Shown one piece after another: positions 41,706 to 51,167 of a DNA stretch of 64,000 nucleotides. The position numbers were made by a program, and so were the translations under genes. The notes below the pieces were generated by a model, which ran no database searches, was not told the origin of the DNA, and saw only the letters and a program-made list of their open reading frames with translations. Numbering within the stretch: position 1 is the first letter of the stretch; each line of letters starts with the position of its first letter. The stretch comes from Tolypothrix bouteillei VB521301 (lineage in GTDB: Bacteria; Cyanobacteriota; Cyanobacteriia; Cyanobacteriales; Nostocaceae). Where the stretch lies: contig NZ_JHEG04000001.1 in the NCBI RefSeq assembly GCF_000760695.4, positions 2,439,578-2,503,577 of the forward strand. Reading direction: 5' to 3'.

Positions 41706-43481
41706 ATGGCTAATATCTTGTGGAAATCTTTAGTGGTAAGTCCTGCAGTTTTAGGCGCAACATTGTTGATGTCCGCAACTGCAATGGCTGCTCAAAATCC
41801 CACAGAGAGTGAATTTGTGACAGCAGGAGTCGCACAAGTAGGGACTCAAGAGGCTTTCACATCCCCATCAACAGCTTCAGGTGTTGCTGAAGTTGCCAAA
41901 AAGCCAGAAGTAGTGGCTCAAGCGCAGCCTGCAACACAAAACAACGTGTTAGACCAAGTCAATCAGTACACCAACGAGGGCAGAGGTCAAAACCAAGCTC
42001 AGGTAACATCTGTTTCTCAATTTTCTGATGTACAACCAACAGATTGGGCATTCCAAGCATTGCAGTCTTTGGTAGAACGTTACGGTTGTATTGCTGGTTA
42101 TCCTAACGGAACCTATCGCGGTAACAGGGCTTTAACCCGTTATGAATTTGCGGCTGGTTTAAACGCTTGTTTGGATAGAGTCAATGAACTGATTGCAACA
42201 GCAACAGCTGACTTGGTAAGAAAAGAAGATTTAGCTACCTTACAAAGGTTGCAAGAAGAATTTGCAGCAGAACTGGCTACTCTACGCGGTCGAGTTGATG
42301 CATTAGAAGCACGGGCTGCAGAATTGGAAGCTAACCAGTTCTCAACCACAACCAAACTCGTTGGTGAAGCAATCTTCGCTCTCACTGATGCTTTTGGAGA
42401 TACCACGGGTGACAACAACAACACTGTCTTCCAAAATAGAGTTCGTTTGGACTTACAAACTAGCTTCACAGGTAAAGACGTTTTGCACACTCGTCTTGCG
42501 GCTGGTAATGCCAATAGGTTTAACGTTGGTGGTATTAACAATAACACCAGTGCTGAAGGTTTGCAGACCTTCAACCTCAACAACAACGGTAATGATGTCC
42601 AGCTAGATTGGTTGGCTTACTACGTTCCCATTGGACCTGCTCAACTTTACGTAGCAGCCACTGGCGGTATTCACAGTGACTATGCAGCCACCAATAACCC
42701 CTATTTTGAAGACTACGACGGTGGTAATGGTGCATTGTCTACCTTCGCTTCTGAAAACCCCATCTACCGGATTGGTGGGGGTGCAGGTGGAGCGCTAAAT
42801 ATTAACTTTGGTAAAGGTGGCGGTATCCTCAGACCCAGTTCTTTAACTGTAGGTTACTTGGCATCAGAGCCAAATAACCCCGGTTTGGGTTCAGGTGTGT
42901 TCAACGGTAACTATGCTGCTTTAGGACAATTGAACTTTAACCTGGGTCAAAGAATTGCATTAGCTGCAACCTACGTTCACGGTTATCACGGTTCTGGTAG
43001 CAATCTATTTGATGCAGGTGGACTAGCAGGTACCGCTGGTAACACAAACCTTCCTGTGGTAGGTACTGCACAAGCCAATGGATTGAGCACTGCATCTTCA
43101 AGTAACTCCTACGGTTTATCCGCAGCCATCAGACCAAGCGACAAATTCTCCATCAGTGGCTTTATTTCCTACCATGATGTAACAGGCTTCGGTTCCAATG
43201 ATGACTTTGAGGCTTGGAGTTACGGAGTAGGCGTCGCCCTACCTGACTTTGGTAAGAGAGGTAACGTTTTAGGTATTTTTGCTGGTGCAGAGCCCTATTC
43301 CCGCAACCGTACTGGTTTTACTGGTAACGATACACCGTACCATGTTGAAGGTTTCTACAAGTATCAAGTCAACGAAAACATTTCCATCACTCCTGGTGTT
43401 ATCTGGCTGACAGCACCCGGTCAAAACAGCGACAATGACGATGCTTTCGTCGGTACTTTGAGAACAACATTTACGTTCTAG
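41706..43481 (+). CDS. Iron uptake porin (SLH domain plus OprB-type barrel)
   Basis: A 591-residue outer-membrane protein from the ATG at 41706, preceded by GAGGAGAAGAGG. A signal peptide ends near AMAAQ (28-30). The SLH domain (about 103-162) contains the DVQPTDWAFQAL and TRYEFAAGL motifs and anchors to peptidoglycan-linked polymer; a coiled coil follows (168-210, DALEARAAELEAN); the rest is a beta barrel with Gly/Asn-rich strands ending in the aromatic F of RTTFTF. These porins are the main outer-membrane channels in cyanobacteria and several are linked to iron uptake. Likely regulated at its own promoter; a strong terminator follows. Confidence 0.92.
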   Translation: MANILWKSLVVSPAVLGATLLMSATAMAAQNPTESEFVTAGVAQVGTQEAFTSPSTASGVAEVAKKPEVVAQAQPATQNNVLDQVNQYTNEGRGQNQAQVTSVSQFSDVQPTDWAFQALQSLVERYGCIAGYPNGTYRGNRALTRYEFAAGLNACLDRVNELIATATADLVRKEDLATLQRLQEEFAAELATLRGRVDALEARAAELEANQFSTTTKLVGEAIFALTDAFGDTTGDNNNTVFQNRVRLDLQTSFTGKDVLHTRLAAGNANRFNVGGINNNTSAEGLQTFNLNNNGNDVQLDWLAYYVPIGPAQLYVAATGGIHSDYAATNNPYFEDYDGGNGALSTFASENPIYRIGGGAGGALNINFGKGGGILRPSSLTVGYLASEPNNPGLGSGVFNGNYAALGQLNFNLGQRIALAATYVHGYHGSGSNLFDAGGLAGTAGNTNLPVVGTAQANGLSTASSSNSYGLSAAIRPSDKFSISGFISYHDVTGFGSNDDFEAWSYGVGVALPDFGKRGNVLGIFAGAEPYSRNRTGFTGNDTPYHVEGFYKYQVNENISITPGVIWLTAPGQNSDNDDAFVGTLRTTFTF

Positions 43482-43533
43482 GCTAATTGCTAGTTGGTAA
43501 TGGCTAATCGTAAATTAACAATTAGCCATTAGC

Positions 43534-43563
43534 AAAAAACCCCACCTTGTGGTGGGGTTTTTT
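43534..43563 (+). terminator. Terminator after the porin gene
   Basis: AAAAAACCCCACC and GGTGGGGTTTTTT pair perfectly around TTGT and end in a T-run. Confidence 0.93.
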
Positions 43564-43700
43564 ATTGGAAATTTACCTTTAAAAAGAACAAACCCTAGTG
43601 GATAACCGGAGTATAATGGGAATAAGATGAAGGATAAAGTAATAAAGTATAAAAAATCTTTATTCTTCATCCTAGATCCTTCATCCTTTATTTGTTGCCT

Positions 43701-44138
43701 GTGGAACTATCGTGTAAGTCAGAATACGCAATTCTTGCTTTACTGGAGCTCGCAATTCACCACCAAAGCGGGGAACCGCTACAAATCCGACAAATTGCAG
43801 CACAGCAAAATATACCCGATCGCTATTTAGAACAACTACTAGCAACTTTAAGACGTGGCGGTTTAGTCAAAAGCCAGCGCGGCTCTAAAGGTGGGTACTT
43901 GCTAGCGCGAGACCCCTGGAAAATAACTCTGTTTGAGATTTTAGGTTGTTTGGAAGGGTTGGACGTGCGAACTGCTGAGGAGGACGTTAACCCTAAAACT
44001 GTAGATAACGCTGTTGTCGAAGATGTTTGGCTTGAAGCAATGGAAGCAGCAAATGCAGTTTTGCAAAAGTATACACTTGCTGATTTATGTGAAAAGCGAG
44101 ATTCTCGTCGGCAGTTGGACATTATGTACTACATTTAA
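43701..44138 (+). CDS. Rrf2 family transcriptional regulator
   Basis: A 145-residue regulator from GTG at 43701 (a TTG at 43692 is also open, but homologues start with M/V-ELSCKSEYAILALLEL). The winged helix includes IRQIAAQQNIPDRYLEQLLATLRRGGLVKSQRGSKGGYLLAR, with the recognition helix at PDRYLEQLL. The three clustered Fe-S cysteines of IscR/NsrR are missing, so it resembles CymR, which controls cysteine synthesis with CysK. The next gene is cysK, 88 bases on, making that link likely. Autoregulation through the inverted repeat between the two genes is possible. Confidence 0.88.
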   Translation: MELSCKSEYAILALLELAIHHQSGEPLQIRQIAAQQNIPDRYLEQLLATLRRGGLVKSQRGSKGGYLLARDPWKITLFEILGCLEGLDVRTAEEDVNPKTVDNAVVEDVWLEAMEAANAVLQKYTLADLCEKRDSRRQLDIMYYI

Positions 44139-44152
44139 TTAATTGTTAACGG

Positions 44153-44191
44153 TTAGTAGTGAGTGGTTAGTCGTTGACCACTCACTACTAA
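44153..44191. promoter_or_regulatory. 15-bp inverted repeat between the Rrf2 gene and cysK
   Basis: TTAGTAGTGAGTGGT and ACCACTCACTACTAA are perfect arms around nine bases; further ACCACTCACTAC units follow to 44214. It may be an operator, an attenuating hairpin, or simply a member of the TTAGTGG heptamer repeat family. Confidence 0.5.
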
Positions 44192-44226
44192 CCACTCACT
44201 ACTAACTACTAACCAAGGAAAAAAAT

Positions 44227-45189
44227 ATGCGAATAGCACGCGACATTACAGAACTTGTTGGGCGAACTCCTTTAGTACAACTTAATCGCATTCCTCAAGC
44301 AGAAGGTTGTGTTGCTCGAATTGTCGTGAAGTTGGAAAGCATGAACCCAGCTGCATCAGTGAAAGACCGTATTGGCGTGAGCATGATTAAGAATGCCGAG
44401 GAAGAAGGTTTAATTTCTCCAGGGAAGACGGTATTGGTGGAACCGACTTCTGGCAATACGGGGATTGCTTTGGCAATGGTAGCGGCGGCTAGGGGTTACC
44501 GCTTGGTTTTAACTATGCCTGAAACCATGAGTTCTGAAAGAAGGGCTATGCTGCGGGCTTTTGGCGCTGAACTTGAACTCACACCGGGAATTGAGGGCAT
44601 GAGTGGTGCCATTCGGCGAGCACAGGAAATTGTTGAAACAACAACGAATGCTTATATGTTGCAGCAGTTCCGCAACCCGGCTAACTCTAAAATACACCGG
44701 GAAACTACAGCTGAAGAAATTTGGGAAGATACGGAAGGACAGGTTGATATAATTGTAGCTGGAGTGGGTACTGGCGGTACTATTACAGGTGTGGCAGAGG
44801 TGATTAAAGCCCGCAAGCCCAGTTTTCAAGCGATCGCAGTTGAACCAGCTAACAGCCAAGTTTTGGCTGGGGGAAGACCGGGTCCTCACAAAATTCAGGG
44901 AATTGGGGCGGGATTTGTGCCTCAAGTTCTGAATGTAAACATTATAGATGAAGTGATTTCTGTTACAGATGATGAAGCTATTGCCTACGGTCGTCGTTTG
45001 GCAAGAGAAGAAGGGCTTCTTTCAGGAATATCTAGTGGTGCTGCGTTGTGTGCGGCCATTCAGGTTGCTCAACGCAAAGAAAACGAAGGGCGCTTGATTG
45101 TTATGGTTCAGCCCAGCTTTGGTGAAAGGTATTTAAGTACACCATTGTTCCAAGACTTGGAACCCAAAATAGCCGCTAGCATAAGTTAA
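44227..45189 (+). CDS. cysK: Cysteine synthase A
   Basis: A 320-residue PLP-dependent O-acetylserine sulfhydrylase. The PLP lysine is K46 in ASVKDR, the phosphate/substrate loop is PTSGNTG ending at 79, and the [10 protein letters not shown] glycine loop and GIGAGFVP follow; S in LSGISSGAA binds the pyridine. Makes cysteine from O-acetylserine and sulfide in the cytoplasm. It follows an Rrf2 regulator gene, probably its controller. GAAAAAA-AT precedes the ATG after the AAGGA of CCAAGGA. Confidence 0.95.
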   Translation: MRIARDITELVGRTPLVQLNRIPQAEGCVARIVVKLESMNPAASVKDRIGVSMIKNAEEEGLISPGKTVLVEPTSGNTGIALAMVAAARGYRLVLTMPETMSSERRAMLRAFGAELELTPGIEGMSGAIRRAQEIVETTTNAYMLQQFRNPANSKIHRETTAEEIWEDTEGQVDIIVAGVGTGGTITGVAEVIKARKPSFQAIAVEPANSQVLAGGRPGPHKIQGIGAGFVPQVLNVNIIDEVISVTDDEAIAYGRRLAREEGLLSGISSGAALCAAIQVAQRKENEGRLIVMVQPSFGERYLSTPLFQDLEPKIAASIS

Positions 45190-45458
45190 GACTTGACCAG
45201 TGACCCTATCTCCTATCGGAGACGCAATGTGCGGATGCAGGTGATGCTGCGTGCTGTGTTTGTTTGCCCGCAAGGGCTATACGCCAGTCACTACGGTGTG
45301 GGAACCCCCAACAGGAGAAGTCCTGTAGAGGATAACCCTCCTATGGCAATGAGCATGTCACGCACAAGGGAGCACACTGGTCTCATGAGTAACCAGTAAC
45401 CAGTGACCAGTGACTAGTGATTGGTGACTGGTAAACAGTGACCAGTTAAATTTGAGTA
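45190..45458. repeat. Intergenic repeats (GACCAGTGA / GTAACCAGT series)
   Basis: After cysK comes a GC-rich dispersed repeat (GCAAGGGCTATACG, AACAGGAGAAGTCCTG) and from 45393 a degenerate series of AACCAGTGACCAGTGACTAGTG units running almost to the next start. Confidence 0.6.
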
Positions 45459-46169
45459 ATGGCAGAGACTAACAATTACAACAATCACTACGAAACACTT
45501 AAAGTTCGTCCTGACGCTAGCCAAGCCGAAATTAAACAAGCTTACCGTCGCTTGGTAAAAGTGTTTCATCCAGACAGCAACCAGGAAACCTCGGACTCAG
45601 ACGCTATCATACGCATTAATGCAGCTTATGAGGTTTTGGGAGATGTTCAAAATCGCCAAAATTACGACCAAAAACTGCGCCAGCGTTCCGACAAAGCAAG
45701 TCGAAGTCGCCAACAGCGTACAGCCTCAGCGCAAAAGCAATACCAAACAACTCGGCAAACAGGAAAAGAAGCAGATGAGCAAATCGAAGAGTGGTTGCAC
45801 TTTGTTTATCAGCCTGTGAACCGTTTGGTTTACCGTATTCTTTATTCTTTAAAAGAGCAAATAGAGAAACTTTCTGCCGATCCCTTTGATGACGTTCTTC
45901 TAGATGAATTTCAAGATTACTTGGACGCTTGTCGTGACGATCTCAAGCAAGCGCAAACTAAATTTCGTTCTTTACCCAATCCTCCAAGCTTAGCAAGAAC
46001 CGCTGCCCATCTCTACTATTGCCTCAATCAAATTGGCGATGGACTTGATGAGTTAAAATACTACCCTCTAAATTATGACGAGAATTATCTCCATACGGGA
46101 CAAGAAATGTTCCGCATTGCAAATCGTTTGTATCGTGAAGCCCAGGAATCTATGCGTGCATACGCTTAG
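45459..46169 (+). CDS. J-domain protein
   Basis: A 236-residue protein with an N-terminal J domain (about 10-70), HPD at residues 37-39 and the helix IIRINAAYEVLGDVQNRQNYDQKL. A Gln/Arg/Lys-rich linker follows (RQRSDKASRSRQQR), then a helical domain conserved among cyanobacterial type III DnaJ proteins (VYQPVNRLVYRIL). No Gly/Phe or zinc domain. It would recruit DnaK to a specific client. Confidence 0.9.
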   Translation: MAETNNYNNHYETLKVRPDASQAEIKQAYRRLVKVFHPDSNQETSDSDAIIRINAAYEVLGDVQNRQNYDQKLRQRSDKASRSRQQRTASAQKQYQTTRQTGKEADEQIEEWLHFVYQPVNRLVYRILYSLKEQIEKLSADPFDDVLLDEFQDYLDACRDDLKQAQTKFRSLPNPPSLARTAAHLYYCLNQIGDGLDELKYYPLNYDENYLHTGQEMFRIANRLYREAQESMRAYA

Positions 46170-46309
46170 AACGGGACATTAAGGTATTGTTTTTATTTGT
46201 CAATCGATTATTCTTCCTTGCCCCCTAAAGTGGTGTAATTTAAGTCAAAATTAGTTTATGCTGGAAGCAGAAAAATTTAAGAAATATTAAGTTTTGCTTC
46301 CACATACTC

Positions 46310-47179
46310 ATGCAATGCATTGTAAATCGCCGCGCTCAATTTTCGGCAAGCCATCGCTATTGGTTACCAGAACTGAGCGATGCAGAAAATATCAAGCAAT
46401 TTGGTGCTTGCTCTAAATTTCCCGGACACGGGCATAACTATGTTTTATATGTCTCTCTCTTTGGGGAACTAGACAAATATGGCATGGTACTAAACCTGTC
46501 TGATGTGAAACAAGTTATCAAGCGCGAAGTCACCAGTCAGTTGGATTTTTCCTATCTTAACGATGTGTGGTCAGAATTTCAACAAACTCTGCCTACTACA
46601 GAAAATATTGCACGGGTCATTTGGCACAAATTGGCACCTTATCTGCCTGTTGCTCGCGTGCAGCTTTACGAACATCCTGAACTTTGGGCTGATTATTTAG
46701 GAAACGCAATGGAAGCTTACCTCACTCTTAGCACTCACTTTAGCGCCGCTCATCGGCTTGCTCATCCCGATATCAGCAATGAAGCTAACTTCGAGATTTA
46801 TGGCAAATGCGCTCGTCCCAACGGACACGGGCATAACTACCATCTTGAAGTGACTGTGAAAGGGGAAATTAATCCCCGCACTGGCATGATTGTGGATTTG
46901 GGAGAACTCAATCAAATCATTGAAGATTACGTGGTTGAGCCGTTTGACCATACCTTCCTCAATAAAGACATACCTTATTTTGCTGAAGTGGTTCCCACTG
47001 CTGAGAATATTGCACTTCACATCAGTCAATTATTGCGATCGCCTATTCAAGAATTAGGTGCAAAGCTCTATAAAGTTAAATTAATCGAAAGCCCTAACAA
47101 TTCTTGTGAAATCTACTGCAATGACTCTGACTCGAATGCCAACACCTTACAGAACGAGTCTGTTTTAGTACGAGTTTAG
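46310..47179 (+). CDS. Double-domain 6-carboxy/6-pyruvoyl-tetrahydropterin synthase
   Basis: A 289-residue protein with two fused PTPS/QueD domains. The first has FSASHRYW with H15, C34 and the zinc pair GHGHNY (H40, H42); the second, from about 136, has FSAAHRL with H149, C167 and GHGHNY (H173, H175). Usual family members are 120-150 residues with one domain. The zinc sites and the Cys are kept in both halves. It makes a pterin from dihydroneopterin triphosphate, for cyanopterin-type pterins or queuosine-like precursors. The ATG at 46310 lies 140 bases after the J-protein gene. Confidence 0.9.
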   Translation: MQCIVNRRAQFSASHRYWLPELSDAENIKQFGACSKFPGHGHNYVLYVSLFGELDKYGMVLNLSDVKQVIKREVTSQLDFSYLNDVWSEFQQTLPTTENIARVIWHKLAPYLPVARVQLYEHPELWADYLGNAMEAYLTLSTHFSAAHRLAHPDISNEANFEIYGKCARPNGHGHNYHLEVTVKGEINPRTGMIVDLGELNQIIEDYVVEPFDHTFLNKDIPYFAEVVPTAENIALHISQLLRSPIQELGAKLYKVKLIESPNNSCEIYCNDSDSNANTLQNESVLVRV

Positions 47180-47210
47180 CGTTCATACAAAGAACAACAA
47201 AAGAATTATC

Positions 47211-47248
47211 AAGCCTATCCAAAGATTTTTCATTGCGATAGGCTTTTG
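47211..47248 (+). terminator. Terminator after the PTPS gene
   Basis: AAGCCTATC and GATAGGCTT pair around a 17-base loop, followed by TTG and T-rich sequence. Confidence 0.55.
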
Positions 47249-48018
47249 TAATTTTATAAGCTTTTGGCAATCATCTAAATTCTGCACTTACATAGAATAT
47301 TAGCTAACAATTTTGCTTGAGCAAGCCTGCTGACATTAGCTGACTCTGTTGCCTTGTTTTCTAATTAATATAGCAGGAATTTTTATTGATTATATCTCCC
47401 TTTATTTTTAAAATGTTATGCCTGTAAATTTATTTGTTAAAACAATATTTAGCTAAAGGGAAGATACTTTTTTCTTTAAAAAATCTAAATTGTGCAACTT
47501 TTTTTAAGTGAAGTTCGTCATGAATCTATTAACCTTCAGTTAATAAAATCTTGAGAGAATTCTTCCCTAAGACGGATATTGTAAGGATTGAGTCAAATAT
47601 AATAAGTTTAGATTTATACTTTGCTAGCACCAGTACTGTTGTAGAAAAAACATATTCTAATTTTTGTAATTTGAATTACAAATAGAGTTGAAATAAAAAT
47701 AACAAAAAAATAAACGAGTTCTTTAGACGCTAACACAATAGGAGATTGAAAAAATTTATAAAGGCTTGAAAATAAAGGCTTTTAGGTCGTGAAATATTTA
47801 TCATTTCATCTGCAAATATAATTTATTTTCTTGTAGCAAAATGACAATTAAAGGATATAGAGACCACAAAAATTCAATAAAACGTCTATATTAAACGAGT
47901 GAATGCTATCATTTAAAGCAAGGTTTGTTGATTTTTGATTTTTCTGAAATGCAGATCTAAGAAAAGAAAAAAAAGTTGCGTCTGCTGGCAAAAGGTAAGT
48001 TAATCGAAAGGAGTAAAA
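47249..48018. other. Long AT-rich region before the GT2 gene
   Basis: About 770 bases with no supported frame, RNA gene or clear repeat. It ends with GAAAGGAG seven bases before the ATG at 48019, a good ribosome-binding site. Promoter signals could not be chosen by eye among many AT-rich candidates. Confidence 0.4.
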
Positions 48019-49008
48019 ATGCTACAAGCACAGAACCAATTACGAGAACCACTAGTTACTGTCGTTATTCCTACTTACAATCGCCCTCAATATCTTAGAG
48101 AAGCCATAGAAAGTGCTGTCAACCAGACCTATAAAAATTTAGAGATTGTTGTGTCTGATGATGGTAGTGTAGAGAACCCACAAGATATTGTGGATTCTTT
48201 TCAAGACTCGCGTATTCGGTTCCAACGCAATACCAAGAATTTAGGCATAGCCTTAAACGTGATTGGTGCCTTCAAGGAAGCACGAGGAAAATATGTTGCC
48301 AGCTTGAATGATGACGATGTTTGGAATCAAGACTTTTTGGCAAAGCTAGTTCCACATTTAGAAGCAGATGCGAATTTAGCGATCGCATTCAGCGACCACT
48401 ACATAATAGATTCAAAAGGTAAGATTGATACTGCGGCTACAGAGGAAAATACCCTACGTTGGAAGCGAGACCAGTTACAAGAAGGAGTCTACCAACCTTT
48501 TTATGAAATTGGACTCGTTCATCAAGCTGTTCCGAGTGCGGTGGCTACTATAATTCGCAAAGATGCCATTGACTGGGATGATTTTCCACCCCAAATGGGC
48601 TCTTATTGGGATTTATATTTAACTTACCTTGCATGTCGTACTGGACGAGGAGCATATTACTCTCCTGAAAGGCTCAGCAGGTACCGCGTACACACTCAAT
48701 CAGAAACCTTTGTTAGCGGCGCTTCAAGTATTCAGTCAAAAATTCGTGCAGGAAAAGCAGGGATTTACTGCTACCGACAATTTATGGAGGATGAACGCTT
48801 GCAAGAGTTCAAGGATTACTTCCAAGAAAAATGGTTGCAAGCACACACAACCTTGGCTATAGGTTTACTGAAAGCCGAACAAACTCAAGAAGCAAGACCT
48901 TATCTTTTGCACGCGCTACGGTGGCAAAAGTTTAACCTCAGAACAGTCGCAGCATTCGCCCTGTCGCTCGTTCCTCGTCCTTTAGCACGTAAATTTCTAG
49001 CTATATAG
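48019..49008 (+). CDS. Glycosyltransferase family 2
   Basis: A 329-residue GT-A enzyme: VTVVIPTYNRPQYLREAI at the start, VSDDGS for nucleotide binding, and the metal-binding DDD at 98-100 in ASLNDDDVW. The C-terminal 80 residues are helical and TPR-like (AIGLLKAEQTQEARPYLLHAL). It adds a sugar to a lipid or polysaccharide acceptor at the membrane. It converges with the PrsW gene, leaving 6 bases between stops. It may belong functionally with the polysaccharide genes 8 kb away. Confidence 0.9.
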   Translation: MLQAQNQLREPLVTVVIPTYNRPQYLREAIESAVNQTYKNLEIVVSDDGSVENPQDIVDSFQDSRIRFQRNTKNLGIALNVIGAFKEARGKYVASLNDDDVWNQDFLAKLVPHLEADANLAIAFSDHYIIDSKGKIDTAATEENTLRWKRDQLQEGVYQPFYEIGLVHQAVPSAVATIIRKDAIDWDDFPPQMGSYWDLYLTYLACRTGRGAYYSPERLSRYRVHTQSETFVSGASSIQSKIRAGKAGIYCYRQFMEDERLQEFKDYFQEKWLQAHTTLAIGLLKAEQTQEARPYLLHALRWQKFNLRTVAAFALSLVPRPLARKFLAI

Positions 49009-49014
49009 ATAAAA

Positions 49015-49995
49015 TTAAAAATATCGGCGGCGGCTAGCTAAGCGACGCAAGTAGCGGTAGATAGCCCACGCTGAAAGCCCGAGAATCAAGCTGAGTGATA
49101 AGCGACTCAGAACAAACAGTGCTACGTCAATGTCAAAAAGTTGCAATCTATTCAGGACGCTCAAATTTCTGGTTAAGGTGAATAGCACAAAGATGGCATT
49201 TCCACCAAGCATCAAGGTTAATAGCATCAAAAATTCTCTCCACAGGTGTTGTTTGGATGTCAAACCAGAGATAAGAGTCCTTGGATCTTGACCTTGCAGC
49301 TTTTGTAAGTACTTTTCTAGTCGCAAAAACATCCATAGCAAGAACGGAAATAATCCGTAACTGAGCAAGCTCCAGGGAAAAGAGTAGCGACCGCCGATTG
49401 ATAAAACGTTGACTAAAGCATGGCAAATAACAGAGTTTAACCATGCTTGAGAAACTCGACCGTTATGTCGGCTTGAGTAAATACTGGCGTTTACAAGCAT
49501 CGCCAAAGCGTATCCCCAAGGTGCAGAAAACATGGCGTGTACGGGTGTACTTATCAAGCGTTCTACAACTGATGGTATACCTTGAAAGCCGTGAAAAAGA
49601 TAAACCCAGTTTTCTTCAGCCGTGAAACCCAATGACACAGCCAGACAAAAAAGGAAAACCGTGCTGCTGCGTAAGCGATACCGATGTTGAAAATATTTAG
49701 TTAAAGCAATGACCGTAACTAACTTACAACCTTCTTCAATTGGACCCACTTCAATCAATTGTCGCAGGACAACACCAAATAGCGATCGCTGAATGATACG
49801 CCAATTCACAACCCACTGGACTACTGTTTCAAAAACCAGTTCCAAGTAAAGGGCAATAAACCCAGATATTGCCCCAAGAGCAAAGAATAACAGCAGCCGC
49901 ATTAAAGAGATAGTTGTGGGAATGCGGCTGTAGTAGTACACCAAAAGAAGCAGTGGTGGTAGCACTGCCAACAAGACTAGCAGTACATCAACCAC
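49015..49995 (-). CDS. PrsW family intramembrane metalloprotease
   Basis: A 326-residue polytopic membrane protein (about 8-9 spans). The family motifs are EEGCK at 87-91, the EN of TAEENW at 128-130, H153 in PVHAMFSAPWGY and H192 in ICHALVN, forming the presumed metal site. PrsW in Bacillus cuts the anti-sigma factor RsiW. Which protein it cleaves here is unknown. It starts 8 bases inside the end of the methyltransferase gene, so both are co-translated. Confidence 0.9.
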   Translation of the reverse strand: MVDVLLVLLAVLPPLLLLVYYYSRIPTTISLMRLLLFFALGAISGFIALYLELVFETVVQWVVNWRIIQRSLFGVVLRQLIEVGPIEEGCKLVTVIALTKYFQHRYRLRSSTVFLFCLAVSLGFTAEENWVYLFHGFQGIPSVVERLISTPVHAMFSAPWGYALAMLVNASIYSSRHNGRVSQAWLNSVICHALVNVLSIGGRYSFPWSLLSYGLFPFLLWMFLRLEKYLQKLQGQDPRTLISGLTSKQHLWREFLMLLTLMLGGNAIFVLFTLTRNLSVLNRLQLFDIDVALFVLSRLSLSLILGLSAWAIYRYLRRLASRRRYF

Positions 49996-50908
49996 GCACT
50001 TGAGCTATGACTGTGCGATGACGCGGACTGTTGGGAGTGATGGTGGGAGTCTCGAAGCCAGCATCCACTAACGCTTGCTCGATGTTGAATGAGAAATACT
50101 CATCCATCAGAGGTTCCGTACTTTTGAGCAAAGTCATAACGTAGGGAGGCATTTTCTGATACACTTCCGATTTGGGATTCATATCCATGATTCCTATGTG
50201 TCCCCCCGGACGCAGCAGACGCTTGGCTTCCGCAAAAATTTGTCTGGTTGCTAGTTGAGGTAACTCGTGACAAATCAAGAACATGGATATAAAATCAAAA
50301 GAAGCACTTGGCAGCCCTGTTGATTCAGCTGCGGCGTGAACCCAGTCGATATTGGCATTGCGTTGTTGACTGCGGTAGTGGGCAACAGCGAGAAAGTAAG
50401 GAGACAAGTCTAAGCCAGTAATTTTGGCATGAGGATAATTTTTTTGCAGTGCAAATGTACTCATACCTACACTACACCCAATATCTAAAATAGCTTGTGG
50501 TGCCTTGGGGAGTTGCCTTGCCACGATATTATGATAACTTTGGCGTAGTAGAGCATCTCCTTTTGCTGTAGCATTGCCCCACAAAGTTGCATGAACGGTT
50601 TGAGCAGCAACCTCTACCTCTAACGCTGCTTCCCAACAGAGGTCTCCTTTGTCGTAAGCGTGGAAAGACTGCAAATAGTAATCTGGGTAAGTTATTTGTG
50701 TGTTTTGTACTTTGGCAAAATCCTTTGTCCAATCTCGTGTTTGTAGCGTGCGTACTTCTTGTGTCCAATTGACACCAATTTTCTCAGCACGTTCGATCAT
50801 CATTTGCCTAGCTTGATGTTTGGCTAGGTTGGCGAGAGGCTTGATGGCAAGGACTCCATTTATGAAGCGTGAAGCTAATCCTGAAGTATTTTTGACAGCC
50901 GTGTTCAT
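49988..50908 (-). CDS. Class I SAM-dependent methyltransferase
   Basis: A 306-residue enzyme from the ATG at 50908 (the frame opens at 50956). After about 130 residues of a cyanobacterial N-terminal region comes the Rossmann core: ILDIGCSVGMST (motif I), ITGLDLSP, WVHAAAESTGLP, FDFISMFLICHELP and the RLLRPGGHIGIMDMNP motif. The PGGHIG region is like UbiE/MenG-type small-molecule methyltransferases. Substrate unknown. It overlaps the PrsW gene by 8 bases in one operon. Confidence 0.88.
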   Translation of the reverse strand: MNTAVKNTSGLASRFINGVLAIKPLANLAKHQARQMMIERAEKIGVNWTQEVRTLQTRDWTKDFAKVQNTQITYPDYYLQSFHAYDKGDLCWEAALEVEVAAQTVHATLWGNATAKGDALLRQSYHNIVARQLPKAPQAILDIGCSVGMSTFALQKNYPHAKITGLDLSPYFLAVAHYRSQQRNANIDWVHAAAESTGLPSASFDFISMFLICHELPQLATRQIFAEAKRLLRPGGHIGIMDMNPKSEVYQKMPPYVMTLLKSTEPLMDEYFSFNIEQALVDAGFETPTITPNSPRHRTVIAQVRG

Positions 50909-51029
50909 CACTAATCTCGATCTACCTTTGGAATGAGGAATGCGCTTGTCTATCAAATATGATAAAGCTCAACGCGATGCAATCTTCACTCTCGAATCAA
51001 CTTCTTAACAGAGACTAGTGACTGGTCAG

Positions 51030-51155
51030 CGACGATTGGTGATTCTCTCGTTCCCTAGCTGTAGCTTGGAAACGAGAGTATGTGAAAAATCTTATTGGCG
51101 TGAATACAAGATTAAGAAGGCATTCCCAAGCTCCGCCTGGGAAAGACCTGGGGGG
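51030..51155. repeat. Dispersed hairpin repeats (CTCGTTCCC..., CCCAAGCTCCGCCTGGG)
   Basis: TCTCTCGTTCCCTAG pairs with CTTGGAAACGAGAG (about 51040-51080), and a GCATTCCCAAGCTCCGCC unit follows at 51120. These are relatives of the repeats between egtD and the LRV gene. Confidence 0.6.
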
Positions 51156-51167
51156 CATCTACAAATT

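Noticed and set aside
45193..45399. 68-codon frame after cysK
   Set aside because: It spans a dispersed intergenic repeat and lacks any family features.
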